In this document: positions 48,953-56,526 of the stretch, one piece after another
Layout: every line of letters starts with the position of its first letter
How positions within the stretch are numbered: the first letter of the stretch is position 1
Source: Actinomadura physcomitrii
GTDB taxonomy: Bacteria > Actinomycetota > Actinomycetes > Streptosporangiales > Streptosporangiaceae
Direction: 5' to 3'
Assembly (NCBI RefSeq): GCF_008923205.2
Contig: NZ_WBMS02000059.1
Location: forward strand, 1-60,686
DNA: 60,686 nucleotides
Position numbers and translations under genes: made by a program
Notes under the pieces: generated by a model
What the model saw: the letters and a program-made list of their open reading frames with translations, nothing else
What the model was told of the DNA's origin: nothing
Database searches by the model: none

Positions 48953-49268
48953 CTGTTTGGCTCATCCTCAGCACCTCCGAGAGGAGGGTGCGGGTGCTGG
49001 GGCCCCGAGCGGCGCCCGCCGGTACGGGCGGACGCGCCGGGGGCCGAGCTGGCCGTGGCCCTCCCCCCGCACCGGCTGGCGACCATCACCCGCAAGAAGT
49101 GCTGGAAGGGCGGCGGGGCCATCAAGCGAACCGTCGTTTGGAGTGGCGGTCCTAAGCCCACCGTCCTGGTCCTCTATAGGGGAGGCAAGTACGACGGCCA
49201 GCAGGTCTACCCGGAGAAGGGCGACGGGTAGGGACGCCCGGGAGGCTCGTGAAACCAGCTCGGCCGCG
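48953..49268. other. stretch with one weak reading frame
   Basis: About 315 bp. A plus-strand frame ending at 49231 closes with 'KKCWKGGGAIKRTVVW' and 'VLVLYRGGKYDGQQVYP', which looks protein-like, but has no good start or ribosome site and no family I know. It may be the 3' end of a lost gene. Confidence 0.3.
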
Positions 49269-50442
49269 CTAGGAGCCGTGGTCGGACATCGCGGCCAACA
49301 TCTCTTCCCGGATCGAATCCAGCGCGCCGCGCGTGACTGCGACCACCTGCGCCCAGGTGTCCGCCCAGTCGTAGGGCGGGTAGGGGATACCGGGGGCGCG
49401 GTGCGCGGTGGCGGCCTTTTGCTTGGCGTCCCCGTGCTGCTGGCCGTGGCGGATGTGGTTAAGCGTCAGCAGCAGCTCGATGGCGCCCTTGATGCGCTCT
49501 TGGGCCTCGACGGGCAGCCCCTGCGGTAGGCCCTTCTTCAGGGCGGCCAGCGCGCCGAACTTCGGCGGCGTCTGGGTGCTCGGCGGGACTACGCAGGCCA
49601 GGACGTCGGCGAGAGCGCTCATCGCCGAGTTGAACTCCTCCTGGCTGGCGCACGGTTGCGCGAGCCGTGCGCAGCTGTCGGCCTGCAGGCCCATGAACAG
49701 CCGCCGCCCGGTCTTCACCTTCCATGTGGTGTCCAGGTAACCGATGGCCAGCGGGAGGTCCAAAGGTTCGGACGGGGGCGCCGCGACGGGGATCGGCGCG
49801 GGCGTCAGCACCCGCGTGATGTGTTCGATGTAGCCGTCGACGGAGTGGATCTCGCGTAGGGCGCGGACGCCCGACAGGCCCGTGACCAGCCGCATATGCC
49901 ACCCGTATTCGCCGACCGCACCCAAGACCGACCATGCGCGCGGCGGCTCTTCCTGCAGCATCTTGCCCAGCGCGTAAAGCAGCCGCTCCTCGGCCTCCGG
50001 TGGGTATCGGGGCTGTAGCGCCAGCTGCTCCTTCACCTCATCGGAGGTGAGGACGGCCTGGACCTCCTGGGCTGGGTCCGGCGTGATGCTCCTCTCCTTG
50101 TTGACGATCATTCGAACGGTGGTCATGAAGAGGTCCAGGAGCGGCTCGGTGCCGTGGACGAACCGCAGTCCGGCCACGGTGAGCCGGACGGTGGCCGAGT
50201 TGTCCTCGTGCCGCGCGGAACGTTGGACGAGGGCGTATTGCGACTCGCCCTGCTCGCTGACGTGGCGGGAACGATGCGAACACGGCCGCCGCGTCGATGC
50301 CCTCGCCGTCGAGCCTCATGTCGACGTACTGCCAGATCGGCCAGGTTCCGCGCGCGTTGAAACCTTCGTAAACGACCTGGAGGAAACGGAGCTGATCACG
50401 GGTGAGTTCGCCCGGGAGGTAAGGAGGAGCCTCATTGCTCAT
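49269..50442 (-). pseudogene. unrecognised cassette gene, single-base frameshift
   Basis: ATG at 50442 begins MSNEAPPYLPGELTRDQLRFLQ, a winged-helix-like start, readable to VFASF at about 50270. The frame then shifts and continues RHVSEQGESQYALVQRS... to the stop at 49269. Deleting one base from the GGG at 50267-50269 gives one protein of about 390 aa. Features: helical, few charges clustered, 'LLLTLNHIRHGQQHGDA' reminiscent of HEPN/Abi helical bundles, but I cannot assign a family. Its place beside a toxin-antitoxin pair makes a defence or stability role conceivable only. Confidence 0.6.
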
Positions 50443-50652
50443 CCGGACATGGTGGCAGTGCGCCGATCATCGCATCCACCGCATTCTCGTGCGTGGATGC
50501 ACGGCCGCCGCGGACTGGGACGTACCGCACCGGCTGCGTACGGTCCGGTATACGGCGGGTGGCGGCGGTGCCCGCGGCATAGCGTGACGCCATGACCTCC
50601 CCTGGAGCGCTCCCCGGCCAGTCCCCCGCCCCGGCCGCTGAGGACGCCACCG

Positions 50653-50841
50653 GCCTCGCTGGCCGCCGCGCCGCTCGGCTACGCGTTCGCCCCGCTCGCC
50701 GCGTCCGCGTGGGGCGCGTCCGTCCCCCTCATGGTCAGCGCCGTGCTGGTCGGCGGGAGCTGCCTCGGGACGGCCGCGGTCCCCGGCGTCCGCGCGCTGA
50801 CCATGCCGAAGACCGCCGAGGCCGAGCCCGCCCCGGCCTGA
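50653..50841 (+). pseudogene. MFS transporter, C-terminal fragment (3' side of the interruption)
   Basis: Reads ASLAAAPLGYAFAPLAASAWG... and 'TAAVPGVRAL' to a TGA at 50841, the last two helices and end of MFS efflux proteins. It continues the piece that stops at 48184, in a different frame. Confidence 0.72.
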
Positions 50842-50860
50842 CCCGCATCAGCCGGGCGCG

Positions 50861-51937
50861 TCAGAAGTCGGTGGGGGGCTCCTCCTTGGAAGCGCCCCCG
50901 CCGGCCGGGCGGTCGCCGCCCGCGATGCCGCGCCGCTCGCCGTCCCGCGGGCCCCGCACCTCGCCGGACCGCTCGCCCTGCTCCACTCCGTGGCGCGGCT
51001 TCGGGTCGTCCAGCCCGATGACCGGCGGGACGTCCTCCGCCGACTCCAGCGTCGACGGCTGCTCGGCCGCCTTCGCCAGGTCCTCCTCCGCCTTCGCCAG
51101 CCGCTCGCGCAGGTCCAGCCGGTTCGCCGCGGACTGCGACCCGCCGTCCTCGCCGCCGCTCATCTTGTCGAAGAACCGCAGGATCTCCACCGGCAGCGGC
51201 ATCACCAGCGTGCTGTTCTTCTCCGCCGACACCTCCACGACCGTCTGCAGCAGCCGCAGTTGCAGCGCCGCCGGGTCCTGCGACATGATCTCCGCCGCCG
51301 CGGCCAGCCGCTTGGACGCCTGGAACTCGCCGTCCGCCGTGATGATGCGGGCGCGCCGCTCCCGCTCCGCCTCCGCCTGCCGCGCCATGGACCGCTTCAT
51401 GCCCTCCGGCAGCGAGACGTCCTTGATCTCCACCCGCTCGATCAGGATCCCCCACGGGTCCTGGGTGATCTCGTCGATGATCGAGCGCAGCCGGACGTTG
51501 ATCTTCTCGCGCTCGCCGAGCAGCTCCTGCATGTCCGCCTGGCCGATCGCCGACCGCAGCGACGTCTGCGCCACCTGCGAGATCGCGTACCCGTAGTTCT
51601 GCACGTTCACGATCGCCTTCACCGGGTCGACCACCCGGAAGTAGACGACCGCGTCGACCCGGACGCTCACGTTGTCCTGGGTGATGCCGTCCTGCGCCGG
51701 CACCCCCATCGTGACCGTCTGCTGGTTCACCTTCTGCATCCGCTCGGCGAACGGGATGATCGCCGTCAGGCCGGGCCGGCGGACGGCGCCGGGCCGCAGC
51801 TGCCCGCCGCGCTGCACCTGGCCGAACCGGAACACGATGCCGTGCTCGAACTGCTGCACGACCCGCAGCGACGAGGCGAGCGTGATCAAACCGCCCACCA
51901 CGACGATCAGCACAATGATCAGGGCCACCGCTGCCAT
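50861..51937 (-). CDS. SPFH/band-7 (slipin-type) protein
   Basis: 358 aa, ATG at 51937. One N-terminal membrane anchor (MAAVALIIVLIVVVGGLITL), then band-7 domain 'VVQQFEHGIVFRFGQV', 'VDAVVYFRVVDPVKAIVNVQNY', 'TSLRSAIGQADMQELLGERE', 'GILIERVEIKDVSLPEGMKRSMARQAEAERERRA'. A long disordered, charged tail of about 80 residues follows. Slipins scaffold membrane microdomains and often partner an NfeD protease, which is not seen here. Confidence 0.9.
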   Translation of the reverse strand: MAAVALIIVLIVVVGGLITLASSLRVVQQFEHGIVFRFGQVQRGGQLRPGAVRRPGLTAIIPFAERMQKVNQQTVTMGVPAQDGITQDNVSVRVDAVVYFRVVDPVKAIVNVQNYGYAISQVAQTSLRSAIGQADMQELLGEREKINVRLRSIIDEITQDPWGILIERVEIKDVSLPEGMKRSMARQAEAERERRARIITADGEFQASKRLAAAAEIMSQDPAALQLRLLQTVVEVSAEKNSTLVMPLPVEILRFFDKMSGGEDGGSQSAANRLDLRERLAKAEEDLAKAAEQPSTLESAEDVPPVIGLDDPKPRHGVEQGERSGEVRGPRDGERRGIAGGDRPAGGGASKEEPPTDF

Positions 51938-52136
51938 CACGGGCCACCTTTCCGACGTGGACGGTCCGTACCCGACAGGGTCCGGACGTACCCGGCCCGA
52001 GGCCGGTCTCACGTTTCCCAGCTAACCTCGCGGGCACGCCCGGCACAACGGCCCCGGCAAGCGATCTACCCACGGGTACGGCACCGTGTCAGGGATCACT
52101 TGCATCAGGACGGGCGCCCTCTGAAGTCCTTGCCGA

Positions 52137-53153
52137 GTGAACGATATGGTCGATCGGGTGAGCGCGAGAGACACCGACTGGGACGGCGTGCGCCTCCATG
52201 TCGTCACCGGCAAGGGCGGCACGGGCAAGACGACCGTCGCCGCCGCCCTCGCCCTGGCCCTGGCCGCCGGCGGCCGCAAGGTCCTGCTCGTCGAAGTGGA
52301 GGGCCGCCAGGGCATCGCGCAGCTCTTCGACTGCCCGCCGCTGCCCTACGAGGAGCGCCGCGTCGCCGTCGCCCCGGACGGCGGGGACGTCTACGCGCTC
52401 GCCGTCGACACCGAAGAGGCGCTCATCGAGTACCTCGAGATGTTCTACAGCCTCAAGCGCGCCGGCAAGGCGATGACCAAGCTCGGGATCGTCGACTTCG
52501 TCACCACCATCGCCCCCGGCCTGCGCGACGTGATCCTCACCGGCAAGACCTCCGAGTCCGTCCGGCGCCGCAAGAAGGACGGCTCGTTCATCTACGACGC
52601 CGTCGTCATGGACGCCCCGCCCACCGGCCGGATCACCAAGTTCCTCAACGTCAACGACGAGGTCTCCGGACTCGCCAAGGTCGGCCCGGTCCGCAACCAC
52701 GCCGACACCGTGATGAAGGTCGTGCGCAGCCCCGAGACCGCCGTCCACTTCGTCACGCTGCTGGAGGAGATGCCCGTCCAGGAGACGATGGACGGCATCC
52801 GCGAGCTCACCGAGGTGGGGCTGCCCGTCGGCGGCGTCATCGTCAACATGGAGCACGAGCCCGTCCTGTCCGAGGACGACCTCGCCGCGGCCGCCGCCGG
52901 CGCGCTCGACACCGACGAGATCCTGCGCGGCGTGAAGGCCGCCGGGCTGGAGCACGACGCCGAGTCGATCGCCGCGGTCCTCGCCGCCGAGGCCGGCGAG
53001 CACGCCCGCCGCACCGCGCTGCAGCGCCGCGAGAAGGAGCGTCTGGAGTCCGTCGACCGGCCCCGCTACACGCTGCCGATGCTGTCCGACGGCATGGACC
53101 TGGCCGGCCTGTACGACCTGGCCGCGGCCCTACGCGCCCAAGGGGCGGCGTAG
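52137..53153 (+). CDS. ArsA/GET3-like anion-transporter ATPase, first of pair
   Basis: 338 aa. P-loop VTGKGGTGKTT near the N-terminus, then 'KVLLVEVEGRQGIAQLFDCPPLPYEE', switch-like 'DAVVMDAPPTGRITKFL'. Almost colinear with M. tuberculosis Rv3679. The Rv3679-Rv3680 pair forms a complex implicated in handling reactive or toxic metabolites in mycobacteria. The start could also be the ATG at 52146 or GTG at 52158; none has a clear ribosome site. 20 bp to the second ATPase. Confidence 0.9.
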   Translation: MNDMVDRVSARDTDWDGVRLHVVTGKGGTGKTTVAAALALALAAGGRKVLLVEVEGRQGIAQLFDCPPLPYEERRVAVAPDGGDVYALAVDTEEALIEYLEMFYSLKRAGKAMTKLGIVDFVTTIAPGLRDVILTGKTSESVRRRKKDGSFIYDAVVMDAPPTGRITKFLNVNDEVSGLAKVGPVRNHADTVMKVVRSPETAVHFVTLLEEMPVQETMDGIRELTEVGLPVGGVIVNMEHEPVLSEDDLAAAAAGALDTDEILRGVKAAGLEHDAESIAAVLAAEAGEHARRTALQRREKERLESVDRPRYTLPMLSDGMDLAGLYDLAAALRAQGAA

Positions 53154-53173
53154 TTCATGGGGGAGAGGACCGT

Positions 53174-54334
53174 ATGAGCCCCACGAAGAACCCGCCTGCG
53201 CTGGACGTCGACGGGCTGCTCGACGACCCGCGCACCAAGATCATCGTGTGCTGCGGGTCCGGCGGGGTGGGCAAGACCACCACGGCCGCGGCGCTCGGCG
53301 TGCGGGCCGCCGAGCGGGGCCGGGACGTCGTCGTCCTCACCGTCGACCCGGCGCGCCGCCTCGCGCAGTCGATGGGGCTGTCGGAGCTCGACAACAACCC
53401 GCGCAGGATCGAGATCGACGGCGACGGCGAGCTGCACGCCATGATGCTCGACATGAAGCGGACGTTCGACGAGATCGTCGAGGCGCACGCCGACCCCGAC
53501 CGGGCCAAGCAGATCCTCGCGAACCCCTTCTACCAGTCGCTCTCCTCGTCGCTGTCCGGGACGCAGGAGTACATGGCGATGGAGAAGCTCGGGCAGCTGC
53601 ACCGCTCGGGCGCCTGGGACCTGATCATCGTCGACACCCCGCCGTCCCGCAACGCGCTGGACTTCCTGGACGCCCCCGAGCGGATGGGCCGCTTCCTCGA
53701 CGGCCGCTTCATGAAGATCCTCGCCGCCCCCGCCAAGACCGGCGGCCGGTTCGGGGTCAAGGTGATCAGCGCCGGGTTCGGCATGTTCACCGGCGTGATC
53801 AACAAGGTCCTCGGCGTCCAGCTGCTGCGCGACGTGCAGACGTTCGTCGCGGCGTTCGACACGATGTTCGGCGGGTTCCGCGAGCGCGCCGAGAAGACGT
53901 TCAAGCTGCTGCAGACCCCGGGCACCGCGTTCCTCGTCGTCGCGGCGCCGGAGCCGGACGCGCTGCGCGAGGCGTCCTACTTCGTCGAGCGGCTCGCCGA
54001 GGAGCGGATGCCGCTCGCCGGGCTCGTCGTCAACCGGGTCCACGAGTCCGCCGCGGACGGGCTGTCGGCGGCGCGCAGCCAGGCCGCCGCCGAGACGCTC
54101 GAGGAGCGCGGCGAGCACACGCTGACCGCCGCGCTGCTCCGCCTGCACACGGGCCGCATGCAGCTCGCCGCCCGGGAGGAGCGCCTGCGCGACCATTTCG
54201 CCTCGACGCATCCGACGGTCCCGGTCACCGCCGTCCCCGCGCAGGCCGAGGACGTCCACGACCTCGACGGCCTCCGCCAGGTGGGCGAGGACCTGTCGCT
54301 GCTGCGGCGGGCCGGGGCCGAGCGCTCCGCCTAG
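53174..54334 (+). CDS. ArsA/GET3-like ATPase, second of pair
   Basis: 386 aa, ATG at 53174 with GGGAGAGG upstream. P-loop CCGSGGVGKTT, 'VLTVDPARRLAQSMGL', 'DLIIVDTPPSRNALDFLDAPERM'. Corresponds to Rv3680. The Walker A Lys pattern GKTTT is canonical, so ATP hydrolysis is expected. Cotranscribed with the first ATPase. Its stop overlaps the convergent MerR gene by 4 bp. Confidence 0.9.
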   Translation: MSPTKNPPALDVDGLLDDPRTKIIVCCGSGGVGKTTTAAALGVRAAERGRDVVVLTVDPARRLAQSMGLSELDNNPRRIEIDGDGELHAMMLDMKRTFDEIVEAHADPDRAKQILANPFYQSLSSSLSGTQEYMAMEKLGQLHRSGAWDLIIVDTPPSRNALDFLDAPERMGRFLDGRFMKILAAPAKTGGRFGVKVISAGFGMFTGVINKVLGVQLLRDVQTFVAAFDTMFGGFRERAEKTFKLLQTPGTAFLVVAAPEPDALREASYFVERLAEERMPLAGLVVNRVHESAADGLSAARSQAAAETLEERGEHTLTAALLRLHTGRMQLAAREERLRDHFASTHPTVPVTAVPAQAEDVHDLDGLRQVGEDLSLLRRAGAERSA

Positions 54335-55182
54335 CGGGCGCCTCTCCTAACAGCAGGGGCGGTCTGGAAGACGGGCCATCCGATCTCGGTGCGCCAGCGG
54401 GACGTGTCGGGGGTGTCGCGGCGGCCGACGAGGTAGTACTCGCGCATCGGGCCGTCCACGGCGAGGGCGTGCCGCGACACGTAGGCGGCGAGCGTACCGT
54501 AGGAACGGTCCACGTCGGCGGGCGCGCCGTGGTGGGTGATGACGGCGAGCTCCGCCGCCGGCACCTCCCGCGGGACGACCCGGCCCATCGGCCGGACGGC
54601 CCCCGCGCACGGCACGAAGATGGTCGCCTCGCCGCGATGCCGGGTGTACAGCTCGTCGGTGAAGACGCCGCCGGCGTGGCCGTCCTCGGAGACGTCCTGC
54701 GCGGCGAGGGTCCCGTACAGCTCGCCGAGCGCGCCCTGGAACCACGCGGCCATGTCGGCGACGTCGACGATCTCCGTGATGGCCGCCGCCCGGACCGCCG
54801 GCACGCTGCGCAGTTCGACGTTCGCGGAAGCGTCCGCCGGGGGAGGCGCGAGGAGGTCGCGCAGCGCGGCGACGGAGCGCCGCGTCCGGCCGAGGTCGTC
54901 CTCCAGCCGGCGCAGGTGCGCGACGATCCGCTCGTTGCGGGCGTGCATGTCCGGTGCCGCGAGGACCGCGTCGATGTCGTCGAGCGGCATGCCGAGGTCG
55001 CGGAAGCGGCGGATGACCTGCGCGGTCGGGATCTGCTCGGCGGTGTAGCGGCGGTAGCCGGTGGCCGGGTCCACGTGGGCGGGTTCGAGCAGCCCGACGC
55101 GGTGGTAGTGCCGCAGCGTCTTCACGCTCATGTGGGTGGCGCGCGAGAAGTCCCCGATGGACAGGTACGTCATGCCGCCCAT
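54331..55182 (-). CDS. MerR-family regulator with GyrI-like effector domain
   Basis: 283 aa, ATG at 55182 with GGAG eight bases upstream. MerR HTH 'LSIGDFSRATHMSVKTLRHYHRVGLLEPAHVDPATGYRRY' (5-45), helical linker, then a GyrI-like/BmrR-type ligand domain (about 130-283, starting 'VRAAAITEIVDVADMAAWFQG'). BmrR/TipA relatives sense hydrophobic cations and drive an efflux or detoxifying gene; here the divergent SnoaL gene is the probable target. Confidence 0.87.
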   Translation of the reverse strand: MGGMTYLSIGDFSRATHMSVKTLRHYHRVGLLEPAHVDPATGYRRYTAEQIPTAQVIRRFRDLGMPLDDIDAVLAAPDMHARNERIVAHLRRLEDDLGRTRRSVAALRDLLAPPPADASANVELRSVPAVRAAAITEIVDVADMAAWFQGALGELYGTLAAQDVSEDGHAGGVFTDELYTRHRGEATIFVPCAGAVRPMGRVVPREVPAAELAVITHHGAPADVDRSYGTLAAYVSRHALAVDGPMREYYLVGRRDTPDTSRWRTEIGWPVFQTAPAVRRGAR

Positions 55183-55189
55183 TGTGGGG

Positions 55190-55206
55190 TCTCCCCTTAG
55201 GGGAGA
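55190..55206. promoter_or_regulatory. candidate MerR operator
   Basis: TCTCCCC-TTA-GGGGAGA, perfect 7-bp arms, 8 bp upstream of the MerR start and 104 bp from the SnoaL-like start; one arm doubles as the MerR ribosome site. Confidence 0.5.
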
Positions 55207-55309
55207 GTCCGCCCTGTAAGTCCGGCTTGACCCTGCCCGTGCGGAAGCCGCGAGCGTCGTTCCCGACGGCCCACCGGGGCCGGACGGAACCGGACAAAGG
55301 AGACCGACG

Positions 55310-55714
55310 ATGACGCAGAGCACCGGCTACGAGCTGCGGCCCGCCACGATCGAGGACATCGCCCGACGCTACGTCGCGGTGTGGAGCGAACCGGACGCGG
55401 GCGAGCGCCGCGCCGCCATCGCCGCACTGTGGGCGGAGGACGGCGTCGAGTTCGTCGAGGGCGCGCGGTTCCGCGGCCACGACGAACTGGAGGCGAGGAT
55501 CGCGGAGGCGTACGACGAATTCGTGGTCCGCCGCGAGTACGCGGTGGTGTCGGAGGGCGACGTGTTCGGCCACCACGACGCGGTCACGTTCACCGTCCGC
55601 CTCGAGACGAGCGGCGGGGACGTCGCGTGGGCCGCGCGGGTGTTCCTCGTCGTCGGCGAGGACGACCTCATCCGCTACGACTACCAGTTCACCGTGCAGC
55701 CCCTGCAGGCATGA
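55310..55714 (+). CDS. SnoaL-like (NTF2-fold) protein
   Basis: 134 aa with AAAGGAG upstream. 'DIARRYVAVWSEPDAGERRAAIAALWAEDGVEFVEGARFRG' and 'RFRGHDELEARIAEAYDEF' then strands to 'DDLIRYDYQFTV': the SnoaL_2/NTF2-like cone fold. These bind or isomerise small organic molecules; active-site residues cannot be named. Divergent from MerR. Confidence 0.83.
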   Translation: MTQSTGYELRPATIEDIARRYVAVWSEPDAGERRAAIAALWAEDGVEFVEGARFRGHDELEARIAEAYDEFVVRREYAVVSEGDVFGHHDAVTFTVRLETSGGDVAWAARVFLVVGEDDLIRYDYQFTVQPLQA

Positions 55715-55727
55715 CCGCAGAACCCGT

Positions 55728-55766
55728 GGCTGCGGGCCCGTACCGCATCGGTACGGGCCCGCAGCC
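55728..55766. terminator. bidirectional 18-bp hairpin
   Basis: Perfect 18-bp inverted repeat (GGCTGCGGGCCCGTACCG and complement) with a CAT loop, between the SnoaL gene and whiB4 which converge here. Confidence 0.85.
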
Positions 55767-55888
55767 GCATTGAGGTGGACCTTCCGGTCACCTGCCATTT
55801 TCCGGACGAGCCCTGCCGGACCGTCCAAGCCCTTGCCGCCCATCGAGCGGGCCGCGGGCGTCGCCCAACCGGTGCCGAGTGGCCGAGT

Positions 55889-56200
55889 TCAGCTCGCGAC
55901 GAGCTCTTCCTCGTCCGTCTCGACCGACCGCTCGTACTCCTCCTTGGCGGTCTCCAGCAGGTCGCGCCACGAACGCACGTCCGGCCGCCGGCGCAGGAGC
56001 GCGCGGCGCTCCCGCTCGGTCATGCCGCCCCAGACGCCGAACTCGATCCTGTTGTCGAGGGCGTCGGCGAGACACTCCGTGCGCACCGGGCAGCCGCGGC
56101 AGATGAGCTTGGCCCGGTTCTGCGCCGCTCCCTGCACGAACAGGGCGTCCGGATCCGCGTTACGGCAGGCGGCGCGGGCGGTCCAATCCGTGATCCACAT
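55889..56200 (-). CDS. wblA: WhiB-family iron-sulfur regulator, WhiB4/WblA type
   Basis: 103 aa. Four cysteines at 12, 34, 37 and 43 (C...CxxC....xC) hold a [4Fe-4S] cluster; the G(V/I)WGG turn is GVWGGMTERERRALL. 'ADPDALFVQGAAQNRAKLICRGCPVRTECLADALDNRIEFGVWGG' (abridged family match) is close to M. tuberculosis WhiB4, ortholog of Streptomyces WblA, a redox-responsive regulator of development, antibiotic and oxidative-stress genes. Divergent from the PBP as in Rv3681c/Rv3682. Confidence 0.92.
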   Translation of the reverse strand: MWITDWTARAACRNADPDALFVQGAAQNRAKLICRGCPVRTECLADALDNRIEFGVWGGMTERERRALLRRRPDVRSWRDLLETAKEEYERSVETDEEELVAS

Positions 56201-56526
56201 CTTGGCCCCACTCCCCTAGGGTCTGTGTCGATTTGCGCTCCTTGGCCGGACGGGCGCGGACGTCAGGCCGCCAAACGAAAGCCGTGGGGAAGAACTTACG
56301 GAAGCGAGGGACGATTCAACAGACCCCGATGGGCCCATTCTCGATATAGCCCACCGGGGCCATACCGCCGGAACGGACTAGTTACCTGTAGTTGACGCGC
56401 CAGACATGGCGCAGGTTGTCACGAGGGGCACATACCGGACGAACGTCCGGCGCCGGCCGGCCCGCCGCGTCCGGGCCCTGGGGACCTGTCCCGTATGCAC
56501 TGGTCGTCCCGCGTACCCTAGACCCC
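56201..56526. promoter_or_regulatory. divergent whiB/PBP intergenic region
   Basis: 326 bp, no gene. TACCCT at 56514-56519 precedes the PBP GTG by seven bases and looks like a -10 of a leaderless transcript. AT-richer patch near 56335-56400; no clear operator recognised. whiB promoter not located. Confidence 0.45.

Larger units (their letters stand above)
48185..50652. mobile_element. 2.5-kb cassette inserted in an MFS gene (toxin-antitoxin plus unknown gene)
   Basis: The flanks at 48184 and 50653 are two adjoining pieces of one MFS gene (SRVTSYD | xLG-ASLAAAPLGYAF in relatives), so everything between is foreign to it. It holds, on the minus strand, a Phd-type antitoxin, a RelE/ParE-like toxin and a frameshifted unknown gene. 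No integrase or transposase is present, and no clear matching end repeats were seen. It is either a passenger of a lost element or the result of several rearrangements. Confidence 0.6.

Noticed and set aside
48947..49231. 94-codon plus-strand gene
   Set aside because: Overlaps the toxin-antitoxin operator, no ribosome site, no family; kept only as a weak note.
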